This document shows positions 1 to 7,497 of a stretch of 64,000 bases of DNA, piece by piece (position 1 is the first letter of the stretch; the number at the start of each line of letters is the position of its first letter). The notes beneath the pieces are model-generated. The model ran no database searches. It saw only the letters and a list, made by a program, of their open reading frames with translations, and was not told where the DNA came from. Origin of the DNA: Hymenobacter sp. PAMC 26628. GTDB taxonomy: Bacteria > Bacteroidota > Bacteroidia > Cytophagales > Hymenobacteraceae. The stretch lies in NCBI RefSeq assembly GCF_001562275.1, contig NZ_CP014304.1:1550001-1614000 (forward strand), read 5' to 3'. A program made the position numbers and the translations under genes.

Positions 1-322
1 AGCCGCCGGTTTCGACGCCCACAATGCGCTCGGGCGTGAGGGCGCTGTGGCGGATGAGAAACTCGGCGTCTTCGCGGGTGAAAATGTCGTTCGTGACCAC
101 GCCCAACTCGAACTCGTTGCGCAGCCGCTCGCACAGCGCCTTGAGCAGCGCCGTTTTGCCCGTACCCACGGGGCCCCCAATGCCCACCGTGAAGGCCCGC
201 TTGCGGAAGTCGCGGTAGCTGGGCAGCCGCCGCGTCTCGCGCGCCTGGAAGTCGCCGGGCGAGTCGTAGGCCTCATGGCTGTGGCCGTGGAGCAGCAGGG
301 CGAGTTTGTCGACAAAAGCCAT
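1..322 (-). CDS. ureG: Urease accessory GTPase UreG (partial, 3' end outside window)
   Basis: Only the first 107 codons are in the window. UreG is the SIMIBI-class GTPase that drives GTP-dependent nickel delivery to apo-urease together with UreF and UreD/H. The translation shows a His-containing N-terminus ([10 protein letters not shown], residues 11-20), the P-loop GGPVGTGKT at residues 49-57 and the family stretch [15 protein letters not shown] at about 75-89. The ATG at 322 is the first in-frame start before the recognisable sequence. It is the last visible gene of the minus-strand urease locus and follows ureF across a palindromic repeat. Identity is very secure; the missing part should carry the CPH metal-binding motif. 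Confidence 0.96.
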   Translation of the reverse strand, partial: MAFVDKLALLLHGHSHEAYDSPGDFQARETRRLPSYRDFRKRAFTVGIGGPVGTGKTALLKALCERLRNEFELGVVTNDIFTREDAEFLIRHSALTPERIVGVETGG

Positions 323-388
323 GTTCTTTTAAATGTGGGGAATGTGAAAATATGAGGGATGTGGAAATTAATCTAATGTAGAAAAGGT

Positions 389-503
389 CGTCATGCTGAG
401 CGCAGCGCAGCGGAGTCGAAGCATCTCTACTGCGGCAGCAATTCAATCGCTCAACGAAGCTGGAGAGATGCTTCGGGTCCGCTGCGCTGCGCTCAGCATG
501 ACG
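389..503. repeat. Dispersed palindromic repeat, copy 1 (ureG-ureF gap)
   Basis: Near-perfect inverted repeat. The left arm starts CGTCATGCTGAGCGCAGCGC and the right arm is its complement, with GAAGCATCTC on each inner side. One arm ends in TTCGTTG near the loop. About 115 bp in all. Confidence 0.9.
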
Positions 504-526
504 TTCCAGGATAAAAATGTCTATAA

Positions 527-1201
527 TTAATTCTGAAACAGTCGGGAATAAATATCCTCGTGCAATACTTGTACAGTGTCAAGCATAAAAGTGGAGCGGG
601 TGGCCTGGGTGTAATCGTGCTCAGCGTGGGCGGCTAATAGATGCTCGAATACGGCGTAGAAATCGTGTTGCAGCCGGTGGCCTTCCATGGGGCCCAAAAA
701 GCCCAGGCGCACGGCCGCGCTGAGCTGGTCGCGCAGGGCCATGTGCAGGAATACGGCTTGTAAATCAGCTTTGGCGAATCCCGCCCGGCGTAGCGTGAGA
801 GTGAAGCTGAGGGTGAAGTGCAAGGGGATTTCCTGGGCCCCAAACCAATTAATTAATTCTGCTAATTTGGCTTTGGGGTAAAACGTGGCTAATAGTTTCA
901 GCCAGTTCTTACCTTGTACGATGCTGGCGCGGTGCAGCGTGGGTACCAGCAGCAGGGCGTCGTAGTCGGCAGCCATTTCGCGCATTTCGGCGGTGCCTTC
1001 GGGCAGGATGAAGCAGGAATTAATAAAGGGGATTTCCAGGCTGGCGACTTGCTGCAAGTAGGCGTAGAGGTAGTTGCGGAGCTTGAATGGTGTGTCAATT
1101 AACCCAAACGTGAGGCTGCTTTCCAGCCCGTAGGAATAGGCGAACGAGCCGGTGGGCAAGGCCGAATCGACGAGGTGCAGCAGGCGAACAAATTGAGCCA
1201 A
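527..1201 (-). CDS. ureF: Urease accessory protein UreF
   Basis: 224 aa, normal UreF length. UreF bridges UreG and UreD/H on apo-urease and is thought to gate nickel transfer into the active site. The N-terminal signature LVDSALPTGSFAYSYGLES (about residues 10-28) is diagnostic, and the rest is an all-helical protein as expected. It lies between ureC (upstream) and ureG (downstream) on the same strand. Both flanking gaps contain a palindromic repeat, so co-transcription is likely but not shown. The ATG at 1201 gives the family N-terminus directly. Confidence 0.95.
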   Translation of the reverse strand: MAQFVRLLHLVDSALPTGSFAYSYGLESSLTFGLIDTPFKLRNYLYAYLQQVASLEIPFINSCFILPEGTAEMREMAADYDALLLVPTLHRASIVQGKNWLKLLATFYPKAKLAELINWFGAQEIPLHFTLSFTLTLRRAGFAKADLQAVFLHMALRDQLSAAVRLGFLGPMEGHRLQHDFYAVFEHLLAAHAEHDYTQATRSTFMLDTVQVLHEDIYSRLFQN

Positions 1202-1231
1202 GGAAATTGGAAATTAAAACCGGCAACAGAC

Positions 1232-1343
1232 CGTCATGCTCATCTGGCGTCCGCGCAGCCGAAGTATCTCTACCGCTCGCTAATCTTAATTACTGCCGCG
1301 GGAGAGATGCTTCGGCTGCGCGGACGCCAGATGAGCATGACCG
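1232..1343. repeat. Dispersed palindromic repeat, copy 2 (ureF-ureC gap)
   Basis: Second arm type: both arms carry ATGCTCATCTGGCGTCCGCG or its complement, then GCAGCCGAAGYATCTC. The stem is about 40 bp around a short loop. Confidence 0.9.
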
Positions 1344-1354
1344 TTTTAATGATT

Positions 1355-3070
1355 CTAGAACAAATTATACAACTGCCCCAGCGGTAATTTCTCCGCTGGC
1401 TCGCAGGTCAAGTGCACGCCGTCCACCGTTACGCGGTAGGTTTCGGGGTCTACTTCGATGTTGGGTAGGTAGTCGTTCAGGGCCATGTCTTTCTTGCCGA
1501 TATTACGGCAGTTTTTTACCCCTACTACTTGCTTGGTGAGGCCGTAGGTGGCCTGCACGTGCGCCACTGATGCCTTGGATACAAACACTATCGACGTGGG
1601 GCCCACGGCCTGGCCGTAGGAGCCGAACATGGGGCGCGAAAACGACGGCTGCGGCGTGGGGATGGACGCATTCGCGTCGCCCATTTGCGACTGCACGATG
1701 ACGCCGCCCTTGATGATCATCTCGGCCCGCGAGCCGAAAAAGGCGGGTTTCCAGAGCACGAGGTCGGCCAGCTTGCCCAACTCGACGGAGCCGATTTCGT
1801 CGGCGAAGCCGTGGGCGCGAGCGGGGTTGATGGTGTACTTGGCCACGTAGCGGCGGGCGCGGAAGTTGTCGTGGCGGCCGGGCGCGTCCTCGGGCAGGGG
1901 GCCCCGCTGCTGGCGCATCTTGTGGGCCGTTTGCCAGGTGCGGGTGATGACCTCGCCCACCCGGCCCATGGCCTGCGAATCGGAGCTGATGATGCTCAGG
2001 CCCCCCATATCGTGCAGAATGTCTTCGGCAGCAATGGTTTCGCCGCGGATGCGGCTCTCGGCGAAGGCCACGTCTTCGGGGATGTTGCGGTCGAGGTGGT
2101 GGCACACCATGAGCATGTCGAGGTGCTCATCTAACGTATTGACCGTGAAGGGCCGCGTGGGGTTCGTGGACGAGGGCAACACGTTGGGCTCGCCGCAGAT
2201 TTTGATGATGTCGGGGGCGTGGCCTCCCCCCGCACCCTCGGTGTGGTAGGCGTGGATGGTGCGGCCCTTGAAGGCGGCGGTGGAGTTTTCCACGAAGCCG
2301 CTCTCGTTCAGCGTGTCGGTGTGGATGCACACCTGCACGTCGTACTCGTCGGCGATGGCCAGGCACTGGTCGATGGCGGCGGGCGTGGTGCCCCAGTCCT
2401 CGTGCAGCTTGAAGCCCAGGGCCCCGGCCTCGGCTTGCTCGCGCAGGCCCTCGGGCTTGGACGTGTTGCCCTTGCCCAGGAAGCCGAAGTTGAGCGGGTA
2501 GGCCTCGGTGGCCTTCAGCATCATTTCGAGGTAGAACGCGCCCGGCGTGCAGGTGGTGGCCGTGGTGCCGGCCGCGGGCCCCGTGCCGCCGCCCACCATG
2601 GTGGTGATGCCCGCGGCCAGCGCCTCGGGGATCTGCTGGGGGCTGATGAAGTGGATGTGGCAGTCGATGGCCCCGGCGGTGAGGATAAGGCCCTCGCCGG
2701 CCACCACTTCGGTGGTCACGCCGGCCACCATGCCGGGCGTGACGCCGGGCATGATGTGCGGGTTGCCGGCCTTGCCGATGCCCACGATGCGCCCGGCTTT
2801 CACCCCCACGTCGGCCTTGTAGATGCCGGTGTAATCAAGCACCAGCGCGTTGGTAATGAGCAGGTCCAGCGCGTCGGCCTGGCCGATGCCGGCGGCCTGG
2901 CCCATGCCGTCGCGCAGCACCTTGCCGCCGCCAAACTTGCATTCCTCGCCGTACTGGCAATAATCGCGCTCGACCTCAATCAGCAGGTCGGTGTCGCCCA
3001 GGCGCACCCGGTCGCCCGTGGTGGGGCCATACATCTCAGCGTAAGCGCGGCGGGAGAAGAGGAGGGACAT
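1355..3070 (-). CDS. ureC: Urease subunit alpha (catalytic)
   Basis: 571 aa, the usual length. Catalytic subunit hydrolysing urea to ammonia and carbamate at a di-nickel centre in the cytoplasm. Visible ligands: HIH at 138-140, the lysine to be carbamylated in GFKLHED (K221), H250, H276, the flap Cys-His (C323, H324) and D364. All sit at a constant +4 offset from the Klebsiella aerogenes numbering I remember, so the active site is complete. The start [20 protein letters not shown] is standard. Unusually, a decayed copy of its first ~30 codons lies at 4140-4231. The gap to ureAB has been expanded by foreign-looking genes. Confidence 0.98.
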   Translation of the reverse strand: MSLLFSRRAYAEMYGPTTGDRVRLGDTDLLIEVERDYCQYGEECKFGGGKVLRDGMGQAAGIGQADALDLLITNALVLDYTGIYKADVGVKAGRIVGIGKAGNPHIMPGVTPGMVAGVTTEVVAGEGLILTAGAIDCHIHFISPQQIPEALAAGITTMVGGGTGPAAGTTATTCTPGAFYLEMMLKATEAYPLNFGFLGKGNTSKPEGLREQAEAGALGFKLHEDWGTTPAAIDQCLAIADEYDVQVCIHTDTLNESGFVENSTAAFKGRTIHAYHTEGAGGGHAPDIIKICGEPNVLPSSTNPTRPFTVNTLDEHLDMLMVCHHLDRNIPEDVAFAESRIRGETIAAEDILHDMGGLSIISSDSQAMGRVGEVITRTWQTAHKMRQQRGPLPEDAPGRHDNFRARRYVAKYTINPARAHGFADEIGSVELGKLADLVLWKPAFFGSRAEMIIKGGVIVQSQMGDANASIPTPQPSFSRPMFGSYGQAVGPTSIVFVSKASVAHVQATYGLTKQVVGVKNCRNIGKKDMALNDYLPNIEVDPETYRVTVDGVHLTCEPAEKLPLGQLYNLF

Positions 3071-3083
3071 GGGTGATATTTAC

Positions 3084-3524
3084 TTAATCTTGACCTAAAA
3101 AACTGAACTTCCCTGTCTTTTTATCTATGACACCTGTTTGAGTATTGTTGTAATTAATCCAAATGATTTCTTCATCCTCAACTTTGTTTCTTTTATTTTT
3201 TCGTTTACCACTCACATTGTTTTCGTAGGAGAAGTTTCTAAAATAAAAACGTGCAATTGTAGGCCTTTCAACACGATAAGGCTTCAATCCATTGTCTTTC
3301 CACGGATCAGTCTTCCATAATTGCTTGCCATTTATGTCAAAGGCAGTTATAAATACATGAGTTGTGTCAAGTATAAATCTTGTAAAATTTATTTTATCGA
3401 TTAGTGTATCTGTTTCCGGACGCCCGTTTAATGCAGCATGTGCTATGTAGCGCGTGCGTTGGCCATAGCTTATGCTAAAAGCCAAACTAAAAAATATCGT
3501 AAGAACTAAACGGATAAGTTTCAT
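3084..3524 (-). CDS. AT-rich secreted hypothetical protein between ureC and ureAB
   Basis: 146 aa. The N-terminus MKLIRLVLTIFFSLAFSISYGQ is a clear Sec signal peptide with probable cleavage after YGQ, and the mature part is basic (KRKNKRNK near residue 108). I do not recognise the family. Base composition is strikingly AT-rich compared with ureC, which suggests recent acquisition. The gene occupies the slot between the start of ureC and a decayed ureAB 3' remnant. Transcription is on the same strand as the urease genes, so it may be read through from ureAB. Function unknown; no link to urease activity is visible. Confidence 0.7.
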   Translation of the reverse strand: MKLIRLVLTIFFSLAFSISYGQRTRYIAHAALNGRPETDTLIDKINFTRFILDTTHVFITAFDINGKQLWKTDPWKDNGLKPYRVERPTIARFYFRNFSYENNVSGKRKNKRNKVEDEEIIWINYNNTQTGVIDKKTGKFSFLGQD

Positions 3525-3567
3525 TTTCTCTATTAATATTAGCTAATCGGATTTTTTTTGGTTCCTA

Positions 3568-3691
3568 ATTTACCCAGCGCCGCTTCCCTTCCTCATCCAG
3601 CTTTCCGTCAATTCACCCGTTGCCGCCGTACACGATTCGCTCGCCGGCGAGGGGCCCTAGCGACACGTGCTTGCATTCGCCGGACGCGAAC
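3568..3691 (-). pseudogene. Decayed duplicate of the ureAB 3' end
   Basis: The minus-strand translation gives [26 protein letters not shown], matching the intact UreAB C-terminus ([23 protein letters not shown], coding 4935-5050) with Trp changed to TGA and further drift. This is a remnant of about 40 codons with no start. It marks a past partial duplication of the ureAB-ureC junction; see the matching ureC 5' remnant at 4140-4231. Confidence 0.85.
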
Positions 3692-4072
3692 TTAAAAAGC
3701 AAAATCCATTTCCGCCAACTCGCGACCTACGGCGCGCACGCCTTCTAAAATCCGCCGCGTCTGGGTGGGGCTGGGCTTCTTGTTGCCGGAAACGTACTGG
3801 CTGAGCAGGCTTTGGGTCATGCCCAGGCGCTTGGCCAGCGCGGCGGCGTTGATGACTTTGTAGGCATCGAAAAACGATTTCAAATCATAGGTGATTTTCA
3901 CGTCCCCGATGCCCACGGTGCGGCCCGTGTCGCTTAGGGCTAGGTTCAGCACCTCTACCATGTTGGCTTTTAGCTCCTCAAAGCTGGTTCCCACCGTGTA
4001 GGCCCCTTCGCCTTCGTTGTAGGCGCTGTAGCCGGTGGCAGTGCGCTCGACGATCATTTCATACTTTTTCAT
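3692..4072 (-). CDS. HicB-like antitoxin with C-terminal XRE helix-turn-helix (orphan)
   Basis: About 126 aa from the MKKYEMIVERT start at 4072 (an alternative ATG at 4096 adds 8 residues). The first ~50 residues (YEMIVERTATGYSAYNEGEG, then a helix ending LNLALSDTG) match the HicB partial RNase H-like fold. Residues ~75-115 form an XRE-type HTH (AAALAKRLGMTQSLLSQYVSG). HicB antitoxins normally neutralise the mRNA interferase HicA and repress their own operon. No HicA-like short ORF is visible on either side, so it is an orphan, possibly only a regulator. It sits exactly between the ureAB 3' remnant and the ureC 5' remnant. Confidence 0.75.
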   Translation of the reverse strand: MKKYEMIVERTATGYSAYNEGEGAYTVGTSFEELKANMVEVLNLALSDTGRTVGIGDVKITYDLKSFFDAYKVINAAALAKRLGMTQSLLSQYVSGNKKPSPTQTRRILEGVRAVGRELAEMDFAF

Positions 4073-4139
4073 CAGTGCTGCTTTTGTTGGTGGCACATAG
4101 CCGGTAGAGTTCCGAGCTTTTCATCGCCGAACGCGGGTA

Positions 4140-4231
4140 GTCAGCGGGTCGGTGTCGCCCAGGCGCACCCGGTCGCCCGTGGTGGGGCCGTGCATTTCAG
4201 CGTAAGCGCGGCGGGAGAGGGGAAGGGACAT
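4140..4231 (-). pseudogene. Decayed duplicate of the ureC 5' end
   Basis: Starts with ATG at 4231 and reads [20 protein letters not shown], then [10 protein letters not shown]. This is nearly identical to the intact UreC N-terminus but loses similarity after ~30 codons. With the 3568-3691 remnant it shows that the ureAB-ureC boundary was once duplicated. Confidence 0.88.
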
Positions 4232-4265
4232 GTAATCTAAATTTTACGGCTAATAATTATTGCAA

Positions 4266-4871
4266 TTAATCCCTCTTGTAATAGATACGTTTACCAGTAG
4301 AATTTTCTCGCATGTTTACTTTTTCTGTTGCAAATAGCATCGCAAATATGGAATCGTTTAATAGCGCACGCGCAACAATAATTTCGCTGTACCACATGAT
4401 TCGAGCACGCCCACAAAAAGCGGCAATTACAAATGCTATTACAATGCCTGCCCAGTCCCAGTGTCCATTAAAAGCAACTATTGCCGCAGCCATTATGCCG
4501 ATTCCCCCAATAGCGTTTCCTGCTTCGGCGAAGCGCTTGGATATTGAGTTAATTATCAGAATACCAAACGCGACAAAGGCATACAACTTTAGTCCCTGTG
4601 TAATTGCCAATATGATTGAAATCCCAGCCATTAACCATGGCACTGCTGCCAGCCACCAATCAATTCGCTTTTCAGGTGCATTGGCAAGATAATTCCATGT
4701 ACCAGTGTGATAATTTGCACCTAATCCAATACGTTTTTCTTGCTGCGCTTGAGCAATTTCTGAAACCGAACCAAAGCCAATGCTAGGAATTACAGCATCG
4801 GGGTCGATACCATATGTAATCAGTACGTCGCGTGCCACTTGGCGTTTTTGAGCTAATTCAATGTCATTCAT
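4266..4871 (-). CDS. AT-rich hypothetical membrane protein between ureC remnant and ureAB
   Basis: 201 aa, no family recognised. The first ~70 residues are soluble and contain an Asp-Pro-Asp segment (ITYGIDPDAVIP). Then come several hydrophobic stretches (WWLAAVPWLMAGISIILAI, LYAFVAFGILIINSIS, IGIMAAAIVAF, AGIVIAFVIAAFC), suggesting three to four membrane helices, and a polar C-terminal tail. Base composition is AT-rich like the gene at 3084-3524 and unlike the urease genes. It fills the equivalent slot, between an (old) ureC 5' end and the ureAB 3' end. Probably an acquired cargo gene; function unknown. Confidence 0.7.
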   Translation of the reverse strand: MNDIELAQKRQVARDVLITYGIDPDAVIPSIGFGSVSEIAQAQQEKRIGLGANYHTGTWNYLANAPEKRIDWWLAAVPWLMAGISIILAITQGLKLYAFVAFGILIINSISKRFAEAGNAIGGIGIMAAAIVAFNGHWDWAGIVIAFVIAAFCGRARIMWYSEIIVARALLNDSIFAMLFATEKVNMRENSTGKRIYYKRD

Positions 4872-4923
4872 ATTTCAAGGATTAGGTATCCTGTAAAGCT
4901 AAAGCATGTTGTCCTTGATGAGT

Positions 4924-5655
4924 CTAAAGTTTCTCCAGGGCCGTTTCCTTCTTTCCCTCCTCGTCCAACCGCCCGTCAATCCACCCGTTGCCGCCGTACA
5001 CGATTCGCTCGCCGGCGAGGGCTACTAGCGTGACGCGCTTGCGTTCGCCGGGCTCGAAGCGGACGGCCGTGCCGGCTGGGATGTGGAGGCGGAAGCCGTA
5101 GGCGGCGGCGCGGTCGAAGTGCAGGGCGGCGTTGGTTTCGAAGAAGGGGTAGTGCGAGCCGACTTGCACCGGCCGGTCGCCCATGTTTATCACTTCGAGG
5201 GCCACCGTGGGGCGGTTTTCGTTGAGGATGATGTCGCCGTCGGCCAGCAGGTATTCGCCGGGCTGGGCGTTGATGGTGGTGTCGGGGGCTCCCGCCCGGG
5301 GCGTGCGTGCGAGGCCCGAGCCGTAGAGGGCCAGGGCGGGGTCGCCGTGGTCGCGGCAGATGGGGTGGTGCACGGTCACGAGCTTGGTGCCGTCGGGAAA
5401 GGTGCCTTCCACCTGCACTTCGCCCACGAGGTCGGCCACGCCGGGCAGCACGTCGGCGAGGCCCAGCAGCTGCTTGCCTTTGTCCATGAGCACGGCCACC
5501 CGCTCGCCGTCGCGGATGAACTCGAGCAGCTGGGTGGCGATGAGGGCTACGGCCTCGGGGTAGTTCAGGCGCAGGCCGCGGGCGTAGCGCTTCTGGGCCA
5601 CGAAGCCCGCCTGGTGCAGCACCAGCTTGTCGAGGTCTTTGGGGGCGAGGTGCAT
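4924..5655 (-). CDS. ureAB: Urease gamma-beta fusion subunit
   Basis: 243 aa joining the gamma subunit (residues ~1-100, start [20 protein letters not shown]) to the beta subunit (~130-230, with [19 protein letters not shown] and the C-terminal [11 protein letters not shown]). Such fusions are known from Helicobacter and several Bacteroidota. It assembles with UreC into the urease trimer. It is the first structural gene, downstream of ureH and separated from it by a palindrome. Its 3' end has a decayed second copy at 3568-3691. Confidence 0.95.
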   Translation of the reverse strand: MHLAPKDLDKLVLHQAGFVAQKRYARGLRLNYPEAVALIATQLLEFIRDGERVAVLMDKGKQLLGLADVLPGVADLVGEVQVEGTFPDGTKLVTVHHPICRDHGDPALALYGSGLARTPRAGAPDTTINAQPGEYLLADGDIILNENRPTVALEVINMGDRPVQVGSHYPFFETNAALHFDRAAAYGFRLHIPAGTAVRFEPGERKRVTLVALAGERIVYGGNGWIDGRLDEEGKKETALEKL

Positions 5656-5724
5656 GGGGGTTTAGTGGAAAGCGGGGAATAAGGCCCCAAGGTGGTCATG
5701 AGAAATAATTGGTGGAACCCTCAG

Positions 5725-5834
5725 GCCGTCATGCTGAGCGAAGCCGAAGCATCTCTACTGCGCAAGTAACTCAATCGGCGCAACGAAGCGGGAGAGATGC
5801 TTCGACTCCGCTGCGCTGCGCTCAGCATGACGGC
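5725..5834. repeat. Dispersed palindromic repeat, copy 3 (ureH-ureAB gap)
   Basis: Outer arms AGGCCGTCATGCTGAGCG and its complement. The inner parts are GAAGCATCTCTAC and GAGATGCTTCG. One arm ends in TTCGTTG near the loop. Confidence 0.9.
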
Positions 5835-5849
5835 CTAATAATTCAATCC

Positions 5850-6455
5850 TCAAAACTTAACGTTTGAATACACCATCCAACCGCCGTACAGAATGCAGAC
5901 TACCGACGAGAGCCAGACCGAGGTGCGGCGCAGGCGGCGGCTCAGGCGCATGCGTTGGGTGAAGGGGATGCTGAGCAGGCCCGCCACCCCGAACATGCCG
6001 GCCACCGAGCCCAGGCCGAACACTACGATGTAGAGCAGGCCCAGCCAGGGGTTGTGGATTTCGGTGAGCACCAGCACCACCAGGGCCCCGCTGCCGGCCA
6101 GCCCGTGCACCAGGCCCACGGCGAAGGCCCAGCCGTGGGCCGTGCGGTTCAAGCGCGGCGGCCGTTCGGCGTGCTCGGTGAAGAGGCGGTGCAGCGCCAT
6201 GCCGATGAGCACCAGCCCCACCAGCGCCTCGAAGTAGCCCCAGTGGTGGAACGTGACGCGCCCCAGCAGCAGCACCGCCCCGATAATTGCCAGCATGAGC
6301 GTGTGCCCCAGGCCCCAAAACAGGCCGTCGCGCAGGGCGGGAGTGAGGGCGTCGCGCCGCGACACCATGTTGCTCACGGCCAGCACGTGGTCGGGCTCCA
6401 GGGCGTGGCCCAGGCCGGCCACCGAGGCAAATACAACGGGCAAGAGGCTTTCCAT
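5850..6455 (-). CDS. ureH: UreH-like nickel/urease accessory membrane protein
   Basis: 201 aa with about six hydrophobic segments. The first helix region carries GLGHALEPDHVLAVSN. Its H-x4-D-H pattern (H17, D22, H23) is the nickel/cobalt permease signature, also seen in UreH-type proteins. It probably imports nickel for the neighbouring urease. The start at 6455 (MESLLPVVFA) was chosen over longer upstream ATGs because the upstream codons come from a palindromic repeat. First gene of the minus-strand urease cluster. Could also be annotated as a HupE/UreJ- or TauE-like transporter; the urease context favours UreH. Confidence 0.85.
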   Translation of the reverse strand: MESLLPVVFASVAGLGHALEPDHVLAVSNMVSRRDALTPALRDGLFWGLGHTLMLAIIGAVLLLGRVTFHHWGYFEALVGLVLIGMALHRLFTEHAERPPRLNRTAHGWAFAVGLVHGLAGSGALVVLVLTEIHNPWLGLLYIVVFGLGSVAGMFGVAGLLSIPFTQRMRLSRRLRRTSVWLSSVVCILYGGWMVYSNVKF

Positions 6456-6892
6456 GCCGGGCACTAGCGCGGGGTGAGGCGGCAAGATAGGGGCCCCGGG
6501 GTAGTTTTGGGCAGGCCGGGCTGCCCGGTAATCGCAGGAGTTTATTGGCGGGCCGTTGTGCCGTTGTGGGGCCCCTGGCGCATCAATCATACCTGCCGCA
6601 GAGAGGAGCCTGTGACCGTCATGCAGCGCGCCGCGAAGCATCGTTACTGCGCGACTTCATAATTGCTGCTGTGAAAGAGATGCTTCGCGGCGCGCTGCAT
6701 GACGGGCTTTTCGCTTGCAATCCGGCCTTTCTCAAACCCAGCTGGGGCCCCCAACGATTGCCGGGCGGCCCCCGCAAAAGTCGCCCACCCGGGTTGCGCC
6801 TGCCGCTGCCGCGCCGGGCGCAACCCCTTAAAATCGCCTTAAATTCGCGGCTGCTCCTAAACCATTAAGGGACCAATTAGGTACTGTCGCCA
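6456..6892. other. 437-bp intergenic region between ureH and the metal-efflux lipoprotein
   Basis: Divergent gap. It contains palindromic repeat copy 4 (6617-6704) and a GC hairpin at about 6789-6826 (GGGTTGCGC with GCGCAACCC). A TAGTTTTG box lies near 6502 on the plus strand. No gene is supported here. Confidence 0.6.
6617..6704. repeat. Dispersed palindromic repeat, copy 4
   Basis: Arms CGTCATGCAGCGCGCCGCGAAGCATC and complement: the arm variant with GCAGCGCGC in place of GCTGAGC. Confidence 0.88.
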
Positions 6893-7306
6893 ATGAAACG
6901 CCTCGCCGCCATCTTCTTAAGCTTGCTGATGCTGCTGGGAAGCTGCGTGCCCGAGAACGACTTGGGCGAGCTGGCCAAGCTGCCCGAGCTGGCGCGGCAC
7001 TACCGCTTCCACCACTCGGCGGCGGGTGGCGGGCTCTCGCTGGGGCAGTTTTTGGTGGAGCACTACGGGGCGGGCAGCGCGCATTATTCAGGCTGCACCC
7101 TTTCGGCTCGCCACCGGCAAGACCACCACAACCTGCCCCTGCGCTGCCACCACGGCTGCGGCGCAGTAGCGTTTTTGGTGGCGCGGGGCCCGCACCTGGG
7201 CTGGGCGCCGCGGGTGCCGCGGCCGGTGCCGGGGCCCCAAGGTACTTGGGCCGTGCTGTACCGCTTTCAGCCCAGCGCCTCGCTGCTGCAACCGCCGCGA
7301 GCGTAG
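6893..7306 (+). CDS. Small His-rich lipoprotein upstream of metal efflux pump
   Basis: 137 aa. The N-terminus MKRLAAIFLSLLMLLGSC is a lipoprotein signal with lipobox LLGSC, so the mature protein should be lipid-anchored from C18. The mature region is rich in His with several Cys (HYRFHHSAAGG, RHRQDHHNLPLRCHHGCG), which suits metal sensing or binding in the periplasm. It sits 191 bp upstream of the czcA/cusA-like gene on the same strand. Small proteins of this kind recur next to CusA/CzcA pumps in Bacteroidota, as I recall. Exact function is unknown; a periplasmic metal chaperone is an inference. Confidence 0.75.
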   Translation: MKRLAAIFLSLLMLLGSCVPENDLGELAKLPELARHYRFHHSAAGGGLSLGQFLVEHYGAGSAHYSGCTLSARHRQDHHNLPLRCHHGCGAVAFLVARGPHLGWAPRVPRPVPGPQGTWAVLYRFQPSASLLQPPRA

Positions 7307-7497
7307 CGTGGCTGCTGCCCTGGGGTGCAGTGTGCCCGGTTGGGCCGGGTAGCCTGGGTATTGCGTAGTTTAATAAATTGAAAACTAGTGGTTTGGGTGT
7401 TGCGCGTATTCGGTGAATCCGCGTAAACCGTTCAACGCGCGGACTCGCCGAGCCTACGCTACGAGCGGCTGCACCGGGGCCCTGTTCCTGTATTTTT

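Noticed and set aside
7307..7497. Riboswitch or metal operator before the RND pump
   Set aside because: No recognisable structure or repeated operator was found in the 191 bp.
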